Assembly (NCBI GenBank): GCA_907165065.1
Contig: OU015539.1
Coordinates: 124,001-188,000 of the forward strand
Source of the DNA: Caprimulgus europaeus
Taxonomy: Eukaryota; Chordata; Aves; Caprimulgiformes; Caprimulgidae
Direction of reading: 5' to 3'
DNA length: 64,000 bases
Program-made: the position numbers and the translations under genes
Notes under the pieces: model-generated
Told to the model about the DNA's origin: nothing
Seen by the model: the letters and a program-made list of their open reading frames with translations, nothing else
Databases searched by the model: none
In this document: positions 45,301-56,092 of the stretch, piece after piece
Numbering within the stretch: position 1 is the first letter of the stretch
How the letters are laid out: every line of letters begins with the position of its first letter

Positions 45301-47820
45301 GGGGTCCGTGAGGTGGGCGTGGCTGGCGGTGGGCGTGGCTGACGGTGGGCGGTGTCGCAGGCTGCGGTGCCCGGGGCGCTCCCAGTCGTACCGTACCTAC
45401 GAGGAGAAGCGCCCGCCGGGGGAGCCCGGCCCTGAGGAGACCCCCCTGGAGCCCGCAGCCCCCCGAGGTGCGAGGGGCGGGGCCTGAGCAGCAATGGGCG
45501 GGCTGGGGCAAAAGTGGGTGGGGGCTGGATGGAAGTGGGCGGGGCATGGGGTGGGGCAGCAGTGGGTAGGTCCGGGGGCGGGGCCTGGGCAGAACTGGAC
45601 GTGGCCTGTGGGCGGGGCCAGGGTGACAGTGGACGGGTCCGAGGTGGAGTGACAATGGGCGGGGTCTGGGGCAGAGGTGGGGCAGCAGGTGGGTGGGTCT
45701 GTAGGCGGGGTCAGGATGGCAGTGGGCGGGGCTGGGGCGGGCTCACAACGGGTGGGGCTGGGGCGGCAGTGGGCGGGGTCTGTGGATGGGGCGGGGTCTG
45801 TGGGATGGGCGGGGCCATGCCAACGGTGGGCGGGGCCTGTGGGGTGGTCGGGGGCTGAGGGACAGTGGTGGGCGGGGCCTGTGGGATGGGGCGGGGCCAG
45901 GACAGTGGCGGGCGGGGCCTGTGGATGGGGCGGGGTCTGTGGGATGGGCGGGGCCAGGACAGCGGCAGGCGGGGCCTGTGGGGTGGGCGGGGCCTGTGAG
46001 CATGTCCAGCCGTGCCCACCCTGAGCCCCCCCAGGCACCGGGGAGCCCCCCGATGTGCCGTTCGGGGCCTGCGTGCGCTCGGGGCTCTTCGCCTGGCACG
46101 TGGCCTGGCTCTCGGTCATGCAGCTGCGGCACTACCTGTTCATCGGGACCCTCAACCCTCTCCTGCACCAGCTGGCTCGCGGCGACCCTCGCCTGGGTAG
46201 GGCACGGTGGTGGGTGGGCGGGGTGGGGTGGGGGGGGGGTCTGCCTGGACCCCACCCGGCCCCCACCCTGACACGCTGTCCCCGCAGTCAGCACCTACAC
46301 CAACGCCTTCGCCTTCACCCAGCTCTGTGGGGTGCTCTGCGCCCCGTGGAACGGCCTCATCCTTGACCGCCACAAGCGGGGCAAGGACCCCCGCCCCGAG
46401 GGTAACTACCCCCCGCCCCAGGGGAGCCGGGGACCCTCCCTGGTGCCACCCATGAGTGGGTGCTACCGCTGCCACACCCTGACCCCTGTGTGCCTGGACC
46501 CACCGTGCTTGGGGACATGTCTCCACCACCGTATCCTGACCCATCTGTGGTTGGGGACGTGTCCCCACTGTGCCCTGACCCTGGGTGCCCACAGGAGCCC
46601 TGGGGACGCTGGCTGACCTGCGGGCGTCCGTGCTGTCGCTGGCAGTGACGGTGACACAGTGCGTGCTCTTCTCGGTCTGCGCGGCCGTGCCGGTGCTGCC
46701 CGTCCAGTTCGTCACCTTCGTGCTGCAGGTGCTGAGCCGCTCGTTCCTCTACGGGGGCAACGCCGCCTTCCTGGCCATCGCGTGAGTGTGGGCACGGGGG
46801 ACAGGGGACGGGGTGGTGGCATCAGGGCAATGGGCACAGTGTGCTGGTGGCGGGGTCATCGTGGGAGTGTCAGGGGACAGGGCAGTGGGGTCACAGGGAC
46901 GCAGGGTTGGGGAGGTGGCAGGGGACAGGGCAGTGGGGTCACGGGGGCGCAGGGTTGGGGAGGTGGCAGGGGACAGGGCAGTGGGGACAGGGGACAGAGT
47001 GGTTTGGGTCAGGGTAATGGGCACAGGGTGGTGGTGGCAGGGAATGGTGACAAGGTCATTGTGAAGGTGGCGGGGGACAGGGCGGTGGGTGGCAGGGGCT
47101 GGTGGTGGGGATGTTGGGTGGCAGGGGACAGCGTGGGGGTGGGGTGGGGGTGCCCAGGTGTGTCAGTGACACGGGGGTGGCTGCAGGTTTCCCCCCCAGC
47201 ACTTTGGGAAGCTGTACGGGTTGGCCATGGCGCTGTCGGCGCTGGTGGCCCTGCTGCAGTACCCCTGCGTGGCCCTGGTGCGCGGACCCCTGCACGGGGA
47301 CCCCTTCTATGTGAGTGCCTGCCCCACGCCTGCCCCACGCCTGCCCCACGCCTGCCACCGGGAGGGAGGGGCTCCTGCCCCATGGTGGGTGGGGGTCCCA
47401 CCCCGTGGTGGAATGAGAATCCTGCCCTAGGGAGGGATGGGGGTCCTGATGGGGGTCCTGCCCCAGGGGGAATGGGCTCCTGGCCCTGGTCCCTGGTCGG
47501 ATGGGGGTGCTGGCCCACATGGGGGTGGGGGTCCTGTCCCTTGGAGATTGGGGGTTCCATGCCAAGTGCAGCTTGGGGGGCCTGTGGGTCTGACCTAGGG
47601 GCACCCCATAGGGTGGGGTTAGCCCCCCAGCCCCACACCTTGACACCCACCTCCCCACCCCCAGGTGAATTTGGGGCTCATCGCCGTGGTGTTGGTGGCC
47701 TTCATCAGTCCCGTGGTGGTGGCCCGCGAGTGCCGACGACGAGCCAAGGAGCTGGGGGCTGCTGGCACCCCCCTCGCAGCCCCCCCAGGGGCCGAGCCCT
47801 CCGCCGAGACGCCCCACTGA
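42339..47820 (+). CDS. SLC43A3: SLC43A3 major-facilitator transporter (nucleobase/amino-acid family)
   Basis: Twelve-helix SLC43 transporter. The human protein is reported as an equilibrative purine nucleobase carrier. Twelve coding exons: 42339-42522, 43376-43505, 43997-44043, 44136-44212, 44310-44402, 45023-45162, 45361-45467, 46035-46196, 46288-46401, 46595-46781, 47187-47310 and 47665-47820, giving 506 residues (human 491). Diagnostic stretches are [72 protein letters not shown] and [11 protein letters not shown]. These match SLC43A3 rather than SLC43A1/A2. Positions between RTN4RL2 and a PRG gene agree. The central loop (exon 7 to early exon 8) and the C-terminal tail are diverged. Introns are dense in minisatellites. 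Confidence 0.95.
42600..43345. repeat. CATGTCCCCACTGTCC minisatellite, SLC43A3 intron 1
   Basis: About 740 bp of degenerate CCCATGTCCCCACTGTCCC units fill almost the whole intron. C-rich on the + strand. Confidence 0.85.
44575..44960. repeat. 68-bp minisatellite, SLC43A3 intron 5
   Basis: Two almost perfect full copies plus flanking partial copies of a 68-bp unit beginning GACACATTTGGGTCACAGCC. It decays on both sides into CAGCTGGGGACA units. Confidence 0.9.
45480..46010. repeat. GC-box (GGGCGGGGC) array, SLC43A3 intron 7
   Basis: More than fifteen copies of GTGGGCGGGGCCTGTGG-type units. Each contains an Sp1-type GGGCGGGG core, separated by about 20-35 bp over roughly 530 bp. Confidence 0.85.
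46790..47160. repeat. GGGACAGGGCAGTGGGG minisatellite, SLC43A3 intron 10
   Basis: Repeated units built on GGTGGCAGGGGACAGGGCAG, including two nearly identical copies of about 57 bp around 46880-46985. G-rich on the + strand. Confidence 0.8.
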
Positions 47821-47915
47821 GCTCCACACCCGCCGGCTGCGCACCCAGCACCCCATTTTCCGTTGGACTGGGGGTGGGTGCTGTCCCAGTGGGGTGGGGT
47901 GTGTTTGGGGGGGCT

Positions 47916-47921
47916 AATAAA
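47916..47921 (+). terminator. SLC43A3: Poly(A) signal of SLC43A3 (AATAAA)
   Basis: AATAAA 96 bp after the stop. Convergent with the lectin gene's signal 142 bp away. Confidence 0.85.
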
Positions 47922-48062
47922 TCTCGGTGGCTCCTCTGCTGACTACGCTGCTCCCCCCACCCGCAGGGGCTTCTCCAGGGTCTGCTATGGGGCTGGGCAG
48001 CACAGACCCCTCCCCACAGAGCTCCCCACACACATGGACCCACAGCCTCAGGGCACCACTGG

Positions 48063-48068
48063 TTTATT
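48063..48068 (-). terminator. Poly(A) signal of the PRG-like gene (AATAAA)
   Basis: Plus-strand TTTATT, 70 bp beyond the stop codon of the lectin gene. Confidence 0.85.
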
Positions 48069-48137
48069 AGGTCAGGGACAGGGGCCACCACGGGTCCCCA
48101 GGGCCCTGGGGGGCCAGGGCAGCACCCATGGATGCTC

Positions 48138-50056
48138 TCAGTACTGGCAGATGAAGGGGTGCAGCTCAAAGCAGACCTTGCTTCTCCAGAGCCCATCTGG
48201 GGACAGGGGCCAGCGTCAGGGCCGTGGGGTGTACCCAGTGCCCCCAGTGCCCCCTCCCACTGCCCCATCCCAGTGCTCCCTGTGCCCCCTCCCACTACTC
48301 CCTCCCATTGTACCCAGTGCCCCCAGTGCGCCCTCCCGCTGCCCCATCCCAGTGCTCCCTGTGCCCCCTCCCACTACTTCCTCCCATTGTACCCAGTGCC
48401 CCCAGTGCCCCCTCCCACTGCCCTATCCCAGTGCTCCCTGTGCCCCCTCCCACTACTCCCTCCCATTGTACCCAGTAACCCTGTGCCCCCTCCCGTTGCC
48501 CCATCCCATTGTACCCAGTAACCCTGTGTCCCCTCCCAGTGCCCCCATTAGCCCTGTGCCATCTCTCAGTGGCCCCTTCCAGTGCCACCAGTGGCCTATG
48601 TTCCCCCCAGTGCCCTTCCCAGTACCCCCAGTAGCCTTGTGCCCATCCCAGTGCTCCCTTCCAGTGCCACCAGTGGCCAGTGCCCCCTCCCATTGCCCCC
48701 AGTAGCTCTGTGCCCCTTCCCAGTGCCCTCCCAGGGCCGTGCTCAGGTTCCCCGTGGCGGTGGGGTTGGTGCAGGGGCCCTCACCGAGGGTGCTGAGGGT
48801 GGTGCAGGTGTTGAAGAGGCGGCAGGGCTGGGCGGGTGCCCAGTTGGCATAATTCCAGGGGCTGGAGTCCTCCCACTGTGACCCCCTCTGCCACCCCTGC
48901 CATGGCACCCAATGCCTGGCACCCAGCACCCAGCCATGGCACCCCATAACCAGCCCCGGCACCCAGCACCCAGCCACGGCACCCCATAACCAGCCCCTCG
49001 CTCCCAAAAACCAGCCCCAGCACCCAGCTCCTGCACCCATACCCAGTTCCAGCCCCCGCACCCCAGAAGCAGCCCCTCACCCCCTAAAACCAGCCCCAGC
49101 ACACATACACAGCCTTAGCACCCTATAACCAGCACCCAGCTCCAGCACCAGCACCCAGCACCAGCACTCCGTAACCAGCCCCTCGCCCCCCAAAATCCAG
49201 CCCCAGCACCCCATAACCAGCACCCAGCTCCTGCACCCATTCCCACTTCCAGACCCATTCCAAACACCTTTTCCCCTCACCAGTCCCAGCACCCCATAAT
49301 CAGCCCCAGTACCCCATAACCAGTCCCAGCCCCCAGCCCGAGCCCCAGCCCCACCCCCAGCACCCCGGGTGGGGGTTCCCCCCCTCACCTTGCAGCGGGT
49401 GACGGCCCCGATCCAGAGCGAGCGGTGGGTGTGGGTGCGCCCCAGGTTCAGCAGCTCCTGGTTGCGGGCGGCGCTGTGCACCGAGGCCAACTGCCCCCCC
49501 AGCACCTCCTGGCAGTACCGCTGCGGGGCAGGGCACGGCTGGGCACCCAGTGGCACCCAGCGGCACCCAACGGCACCCAACAGCACCCAGCGGCACCCAG
49601 CGGCACCCAGCAGCACCCAGTGGCACCCAACAGCACCCAACAGCAGCCACCACACTCAACAGCTCCTGCCAGCACTCACTGGCACCCATCACACCCACTG
49701 GCACCCAGCAGCACTCACTGGCACCTGTGTCCCCCTCACCTTGGCCCCCGAGTAGGTGCGGAGCTTGGTCACCACCTGGTAGCGGAACTGGTGTCCCCCC
49801 TCAGCTGCACCAGCGGGGACGTCGCGGGGGTGGCAGGGGGCTGGCACTGGAGACAGAGGGAGGGCTGGCACCGGGGGTCCCTCTGCCACCACCCACCAGC
49901 CCCGTGGGTGGGCCTGTCACTGCTCCCGGGTGGGCGGGTACCCAGGGGAGCAGGAGGTGTCCCCATGGGGACATGAGCAGTGTGGTGGCACTCACCAGGG
50001 TGGCTGGAGGGGACCATGGTCAGCAGGGCCAGGGCGAGGAGTAGGCAGGGCCACAT
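48138..50056 (-). CDS. PRG2/PRG3-like secreted C-type lectin-fold protein
   Basis: Related to eosinophil major basic protein (PRG2) and PRG3, which occupy this position in human. Exons in transcript order: 50056-49996, 49840-49740, 49520-49389, 48887-48785 and 48196-48138, giving 151 residues. The signal peptide is about 1-18. The C-type lectin fold includes RYCQEVLGGQLASVHS, SLWIGA, WEDSSPWNYANWAPAQPC and the end FELHPFICQY. Cysteines 57, 97, 120, 126, 141 and 149 fit the fold's disulphides; Cys23 is extra. There is no acidic propiece between signal peptide and lectin domain. The acceptor of the fourth exon is ambiguous: 48887 gives CKRGSQW, and 12 nt further in gives CKW; both keep frame. 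No Ca2+-binding QPD/EPN motif is visible. A strict orthologue name is uncertain. Confidence 0.85.
48225..48720. repeat. CAGTGCCCCCTCCCACT minisatellite, last intron of the lectin gene
   Basis: About 500 bp of units built on CCCCCTCCCACTGCCCCATC, including near-perfect blocks of about 80 bp (48230-48310, 48313-48390, 48393-48475). Confidence 0.9.
48895..49345. repeat. CACCCCATAACCAGCCCC minisatellite, lectin-gene intron
   Basis: Degenerate AGCACCCAGC and CACCCCATAACCAGC units fill the intron between exons 3 and 4. Confidence 0.85.
49540..49725. repeat. 10-bp CGGCACCCAG tandem repeat, lectin-gene intron
   Basis: About 15 copies of (C/A)(G/A)GCACCCA(G/A), nearly pure between 49548 and 49645. 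Confidence 0.9.
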
Positions 50057-50064
50057 GGCGGGGC

Positions 50065-50180
50065 TGGGGACACTGACTAGGCTGGGGACACTGACCAGGC
50101 TGGGGACACCAGTGGGGCTGGGGACAGCAATAGGGTTGGGGACACTGGTGGAGATGGGGACAGCAGCACCTCAGGCACCC
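50065..50180. repeat. GGGGCTGGGGACACTG minisatellite
   Basis: Five or six units of about 20 bp built on GGCTGGGGACACTGAC, in the 5'-UTR intron of the PRG-like gene. Confidence 0.8.
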
Positions 50181-50548
50181 TCGGGAGATGCTGTGTCCCC
50201 TGTCACCCTCTGCCACCTTAATGTCCCCAGTGCCCCTCTGCCACCCACAGTGTCCTCCCATCCTCCCTATGTCCCCAGTGCCACCCCCATGTCCCCTGTG
50301 TCCTTCTGCCACTGCCGTGTCCCCCACCTCCGTCCTGACCCTCTACCCGCAGTGTCCCCAGTCCCTCCACCATCCCTAGTGTCACCCTGTCCCCTCCACC
50401 CCTGCTGCCACCCTCACGACCCCCCGTGCCCTCCATGTCCCCGACTCCCCACTGCCACCCCCGGGTCCCCGCTGTCCCCCGGGCACTCTGTGCCACCCCG
50501 TCCCCCCCAGAGCCCCCCGGGGACACCCCCAGCCCCTCCGCCCCTCAC

Positions 50549-50602
50549 CTGGGGGTCTCAGCCGCTGCAGGGCGGGGGACTCGGCCCGCGGCCACCCTTA
50601 TA
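50549..50602 (-). promoter_or_regulatory. TATA-box promoter and non-coding first exon of the PRG-like gene
   Basis: On the minus strand TATAAG (50602-50597) lies about 30 bp upstream of a short leader that ends at a perfect donor (CCCCCAG|GTGAGG, boundary 50549). That donor pairs with an acceptor at 50064-50066, 7 bp before the ATG. It is the only good TATA box I saw in the window, which suggests a regulated, tissue-specific gene. Confidence 0.6.
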
Positions 50603-51578
50603 GCGGTGACAGGGACACGTGTCCCCAACCGCAGCCTTGCGACAACCCCAGCACGGCCCCCGCCCCCCAACCGCCGGGGACACCGGAGGGGGCAAGGCGG
50701 GGGGACCCTTCCCGGGGGGGCACGGAGGGCACAGGGGCCGGGGGGGGACTGCTGGGGTAGGGGGGCACAGGGTGAGGGGTGCAGGGGTGGGGGGTGCGGG
50801 AGTCCAGGGACGGGGCTGTGGGGTGCTGAGTCGTGACCGGGGGGGGGCCGGGGCTGCCCGAGGGTGGGGGTTGAGGGGGGGGCAGGCCGGGGGGGCTGCG
50901 GGACAACGGCCGGACCGGACCCCGGGGCCGCGGGACCGTTGGGGAGGAAACGGCCGCGGAGAAGCGCTGCCCGGCGGGAGATGGTATCGGCACCCCGACC
51001 CTCCCGCATCCCAACCCCCCCGCACCCCGACACCCCACGCGGCCCCTGCACCCCCCAGCATGCCCCGTCCCGCTCCCCCGGGTGCCCGGTGTATCATGGC
51101 AGGCAGAGGGATACTGGGGGGATACTGGGGGAATACTGGGGGGATACTGGGGGATGCTGAGTGGCTCGAGACGGGGGGGCCAGTCTCTGGGGGTCTGTGT
51201 GGTTGCCCTTCATCACCCCCCACCCCCGTCCCCGCTTCGCCCCAGCTCTCAGCACCATTGCGGTGCGGGTGGGGGGGTCCCGGGGGAACACGGGGAGCTG
51301 AGGCTGTACTGGGAACGGGGGGGGAGCACCCTGGGGTGCACGGGTGGGTGTTTGGAGACGGGGGTGTCCCTCGTACCCGCACGGGCAATGGGAGGGGGCA
51401 CAGGGTCCCCTTCCCGGAGGCTGCAGTGGCTCCTCGACCCCGCCCCCCCCGGGCCACCCCGAGCAGCGGCGACACCCTGACCCCCCGCTCCCTCCGCCCC
51501 AACCCCTCCCTCCAGCGCCCCCCCCCACCCCATGACCGCCCCCCGTAACCGGAGACGGGCGGGTTCGAGAGCCGAAGG
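50603..51578. other. PRG-like to P2RX3 intergenic, no gene seen
   Basis: About 1 kb of extremely GC-rich sequence with G-runs. A small GGGGGGATACT repeat (period about 14 bp) is at about 51107-51160. Long open frames here are GC-driven and low-complexity. I see no exon, RNA gene or transposon. Confidence 0.6.
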
Positions 51579-51584
51579 TTTATT
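51579..51584 (-). terminator. P2RX3: Poly(A) signal of P2RX3 (AATAAA)
   Basis: Plus-strand TTTATT, about 385 bp beyond the P2RX3 stop. Confidence 0.8.
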
Positions 51585-51968
51585 GGGGCGGTGGGTGGGA
51601 GCAGAGGGTGCCGGGGGGTCGCGGGGGTCTCAGGGCTCGGGTGCACTGGGATGGGGCTGCGGCACCCGGGGGGGGCACTGGGGACAGGGAGAGCGGGGGT
51701 CCCGGCCAGCCCCTCACCAGCCACCCCCGGTGCCACCCCGTCCTCCTGCTGCCTTCCTCATGGCCCCGACATTGTCCCCACGGCCACTCCTGCCCCACGG
51801 CCACCAGCGTCACCCCACAGCCCCTGTGCCCTGTTCCACTGACAGCACGGGAAGGGGGTGGCAGCCATGGGGGGCTGGGGGAGAGGGTGCGGGGGCCCCT
51901 GGCTGAGTGCAGAAGAGGGGCTGCCCCACAGCAGGGTCAGGCGTGGCGCTGCCCCACGGCTCCCAGGG

Positions 51969-54900
51969 CTAGAGCCCGAGGGAGAAGGTGCCCGAGTCAG
52001 TGGACTGCTTGTCTCGGCTGCAGGCCCCCAGCCCCCGTTGGGGACACGCTGTGGGGCTGGCGGGGGGTGCGGGCACATTGACCTCTGGCACCTGTGGGGC
52101 AGGGGATGGTGATGGGTTAGTCCCTGCCCCACAGCCAGGGCACCTGGGGGGCTCAGGGGCACTGCCTGCATGGCCCCGCCACCGGCCAACCCCATGGCAG
52201 CCCCACGGCAGCCCCACAGCAGCCCCAGCCCCATGGCAGCCCCACAGCAGCCCCATGTCTGACCTCCTCGAACTTGCGGGCCTTGTAGTGCTCGGCTCCC
52301 TTCAGGAAGTTGAGCAGGATGATGTCGCACAGCACCGTGCCCTGGGGGCAGCAGCATTGGGGTGGGGGGACCCCGCGCTATGCGGCACCCCCCTGACACC
52401 CCACAGCCTTCCAGGGAGCCAGGCTGCTGTCACCCTGGGGCTTTGCTGTGTCCCTACACCCCATGGCTATGGGGTTTTCCTCTAGCCCCCTCCCAATCCC
52501 TGTGGGGCATCACTGCCCCCCCTGCCCCACACCTGTGGGGTGCACAGGGCCGCTCCCAAACACCCCTCCCTCCACCCCCTGGGTTCACGCTGCCACATGG
52601 GGCTGAGAACGGCCACAACTCACCACACCGATTGAGGTGAAAGCTGCCACCGTGTTGAGGAGGGTGGGGATGATGCTGAACTTCCCAGCCTGGGGGTTCA
52701 GAGATCCGCGTGGGTGGGGGGTCCCCGCCCCCCATGGCCCCCCAGGGTCCCCGGGGAGGCCCCAGCCCCACACGCACGTTGCCATACACCAGGACATCGA
52801 AGCGGATGCCGAAGGCCTTGGTGAGGGTGCGGCGCTCGGTGCCGTCCTGCCAGCGGTAGTACCTGGCGTGCCTGTGCGGGGACGGGCCGTGCTGGGCTGT
52901 GCACACGTGTGTGACACGCGTGTCCCCACGGGGCAGCACGGGCTGTACCTGAAGTTGTAGCCGGGCGCGGGTGTGCGGGTCAGGCCGTCGAGGCGGGTGA
53001 AGGAGTAGCGGGGCTGGCAGCGCTCCCAGGCGTGGTCCAGGTCACACACCCACCCGATCTTGATGCCCAGCACCCCGCCCTGTCCCCGCGTCACCATCAG
53101 CCATGCACTACGGCCCCATGGCCCTGTGGCCCCATGTCTCCATGTCCCCACATCCCTGTGTCCTGCATCCCATGTCCCCACATCACCACATCCCCAAGCA
53201 CCATGTCACTGTGTTCCCAAGTTCCATGTCCCTGTGTCCCCACATCCCCATGTCCTCCTGTCTCATGTCTCACATCCCCACATCCCTGTGCCCCCATGTC
53301 CCATGTCCCCATCTCACATCCTCATGCCCTATGTCCCTGTGTCCCCATGTCCCGTGTCTCCTGTTTCATGTCCCCACATCCCCTGTCTCGTCCCCGTGTC
53401 CCACATCCCACGTCCCGCTCCCGCCGTGTCCCCCGCGTGTCCCCCCGCGTGTCCCCCCGCTGTCCCCGGCTCACGGTGGCCGCCAGCTCGGGGAAGTCCT
53501 GCCCGGCGAATCTCGCCACGTCCCCGAGGCGCAGGACGGGGCAGAGCGGGTCCCGCTCAGGGTGAAACCGGCACCGGCCCAGGGACCCCCAGCTGCCAGG
53601 GGGCGGCAGGTTGGTCCTGGGGACACGGAGCGGCGACACGTCAGCCCTCGGGCCGGGGTCGGGACCCCCCCCTCCACCCCCCCCCACCCCCCCCACCTCT
53701 CGAAGCCGAACCGCGGGAAGCGGACGCGGTTCTTGATGAGGAGGGTGAAGTTCTCGGCTTCCAGCAGGACGGGGCTGGGGGGAGGGGGGTGTCCTGGAGA
53801 GCGCGGGGGGGCACGGACCCCTCCCAGCACCCCCCTCCCACCCGCGACACTCACGCGTCCACCGTGTCCACCTCGGGCGGGCACCAGCCCCGGATCTCGC
53901 AGGAGCGGAGGGTCCCGTTCAGGGGGACGCAGCGCCCGGTTAGCGCCCCTGGGGGGGGGATGTCAGTGCGGGGGGGGGCACCGGGACGGACGTCCCATCC
54001 CCACAGGGACCCCCTCACTGCCCTCCATCCGCACAAGGGATCCCCCTCACCACCCCCCATCACCCCGGGGACCCCCTCACCATCCCAAATTCTCCGGGAG
54101 GAACCCCTCACCCCCCCCGACCCCCTCACTCCCCCTTTCCCAGGGACCCCCTCACCACCACCCATAGCCTAAGGGGGACCCCTTGACTGTCCCCCACCCC
54201 ATCGGAGACCCCTCACCACCCTCAATCCCCCGGGGACCCCCTCACCGCTGCCCGTGGCGGGACCCCTCCCCTGGCAGTCATGGTCAGTCACGCAGCGAAA
54301 CTCGGCCTCGCTCTGGGGGGGCGGATGATGAGCCCGGGGGGGGGACACGTGGGGACCCCCCCGGTGTGTGTCCGTGTCCCCCCCTCGGTACCTCAGGGCA
54401 GAACCCCTGTGCCTGGTCCTCGGTCCGGATCTGCCTGGTGACCACCACGAACACGGCCGTGCCCTGGGGGGGGGACAGCAGAGTCACCCCACGCCCCCCG
54501 GGAGGGGACATGAGATGTGGGACCCCTCACCTGGGGGGGGGTGACAAAGTCGGCAGCGTCCAGCACCCGCCCGGCGTAACGCCCGACACCCTTGACCTTG
54601 GTCACCACCGAGGACTCGATGACGCTGTCCCGCACCTGGTAGGCTTTCTCGTGCAGGAACACCCACCTGGGAGACACGGCGGGGGACAGGGGACACGGCG
54701 GGGGGCGGGGGGACAGGGCGGGGGACAAAAGGACAGATGCTCTAGGTGCTGTCCCCATCACGTCACCCACAGTGGCACCCTCCTGTCACCAGAACTGAGA
54801 TGCTCTCCAGGCTGTCCCCCTTGTGTCACCTGCATCCAACGCCCTCCTGTCACCCACACCACCGCGGTCCTCCCCTGTCACCCTCATGGTGATGCTCTCC

Positions 54901-55453
54901 TGGCTGTCCCCATCGCATCACCCACACTGCCATGCTCTCCTGAAAGTCCCCAAAGTGTCACCCGTACTGCCACCCTCCTGTCACCTGCGCTGAGATGCTC
55001 TCCTCACTGTCCCCCTTGTGTCATCTGCACCGACACCCTCGTGTCACCCGCACCGTCACTGTCCCCCCATCACCCCCTCCGCCACGCTCTCCTGCCTGTC
55101 CCCATCGTGTCACCGCAGAGACACACCTGATTTTCCCGGCGCTAACACACTTGTCTCGCTCTCGCTGTCCATCAGCCCCCTGCCCCACCCCGGGGTGTCC
55201 CCCGCTGTCACCCCCCATCTCCGGTCACCCCAGTGTCACCCGCAGTTCCCAGTCCCCGTCACTCGGTGCCACCCGCCCGCTGACAGTCCGGAGGGTCCCG
55301 GGGGGTGTCTCACCCGATGAAGTAAGCGAGAATGAGGAGCTGCAGGCAGCGGTGGACGGCGCCCACCGCCCAGCTCCGCACCACCACGGCCTTGGGGGTC
55401 TCGTAGGAGAGGAGACCCCGCAGCCAGCGCGGGGGGAACCGGGGGCGCGGCAT
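51969..55453 (-). CDS. P2RX3: P2RX3 ATP-gated cation channel subunit
   Basis: Trimeric ATP-gated channel of sensory neurons. Twelve coding exons in transcript order: 55453-55314, 54666-54531, 54463-54392, 54312-54246, 53948-53855, 53774-53697, 53616-53475, 53079-52949, 52871-52778, 52689-52624, 52341-52264 and 52091-51969. They give 406 residues (human 397; same exon count). N-terminal YETPK carries the conserved TxK site. TM1 is about 28-47, followed by the ATP-site lysines in TKVKG (70, 72). The ectodomain cysteines are present, as are [10 protein letters not shown] and the NFR and [13 protein letters not shown]-site elements. TM2 is in [24 protein letters not shown], then the YKARK trafficking motif. 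The end is [13 protein letters not shown]. The tail before it is Pro-rich and diverged. Divergent from SSRP1. Confidence 0.97.
53095..53400. repeat. CCCATGTCCCCACATCCC microsatellite-like repeat, P2RX3 intron
   Basis: Degenerate CCATGTCCC/CCACATCCC units across the intron between exons 7 and 8. Confidence 0.75.
54735..55115. repeat. Degenerate minisatellite, P2RX3 intron 1
   Basis: Units of about 55-70 bp containing TGTCACCCNCACTGCCA and ATGCTCTCCTGGCTGTCCCC recur five or six times. Confidence 0.7.
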
Positions 55454-56059
55454 GGCCGGGGCGGGCAGGGGCACCGGCAGCGAGGAGTGATGCGGGCGGG
55501 GCGGGCAGGATGGGCAGGGGGACCGGCAGCGAGGGGGGTGCGGGAGGGTGCGGGCAGGGGCGGGCAGGGGCGGGCAGTTACGGGCAGGGCGGGGGGCGGG
55601 GGCACGGGGCGGGGGGGGTGGGAGGGGTCGCACCCCCTCCTGGGGGGATAGAGGGACCGAGGGGGGGAGCGGGCTGCGCCGGGGTCCCCCGGTTTTGGGG
55701 GGGGTCTCCTGGTGGGGGCACCCCCTTTGGTGTCCCGCACGGTGAGGGGGGCGCTGGGGGGACCCCGTGTTTGGAAGGTGCCCGGTTTTGGGGGGTCCCC
55801 CCTGTGGGGGGGGTGCTTATGAGGGGGGTCCCCGTGTGTGCGGCCCCAGGGCTGGGGGGGGCGGTTTTGGGGACCCCCCCTTGGGGTGATAGACATTGGG
55901 GTGCCCCCAGTTCCGGGCGCCCCTGACTCGTGTCCCCCGCGTACGGGGTGCCCCGTTTCGGGGGGTTGCCCATTGCGGGGGGGGGGGTGTCTGTTTCGGG
56001 GGGTTGCCCCATGAGGGGGTGCCCCGTTTTGGGGGTGCCCCCACCCCGACCCCTCGCGG

Positions 56060-56092
56060 TGACGTCATGGAGCTCGCCCGCCGCTGACCAAT
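56060..56092 (+). promoter_or_regulatory. SSRP1 promoter elements: perfect CRE plus CCAAT box
   Basis: TGACGTCA at 56060-56067 and CCAAT at 56088-56092, in a CpG island upstream of SSRP1. An ETS-type GCGGAAGTG lies further down near 56334. The non-coding first exon of SSRP1 should lie between about 56130 and 56430. A clear acceptor for the ATG exon is at 56851-56854. Confidence 0.6.

Noticed and set aside
42339-47820. Naming the transporter SLC43A1 or SLC43A2
   Set aside because: Sequence stretches ([34 protein letters not shown]) and the position between RTN4RL2 and a PRG gene fit SLC43A3.
46659-47942. 427-codon plus-strand frame overlapping SLC43A3 exons 10-12
   Set aside because: Wrong frame relative to the transporter exons and crosses their splice sites. 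It is a GC-driven shadow.
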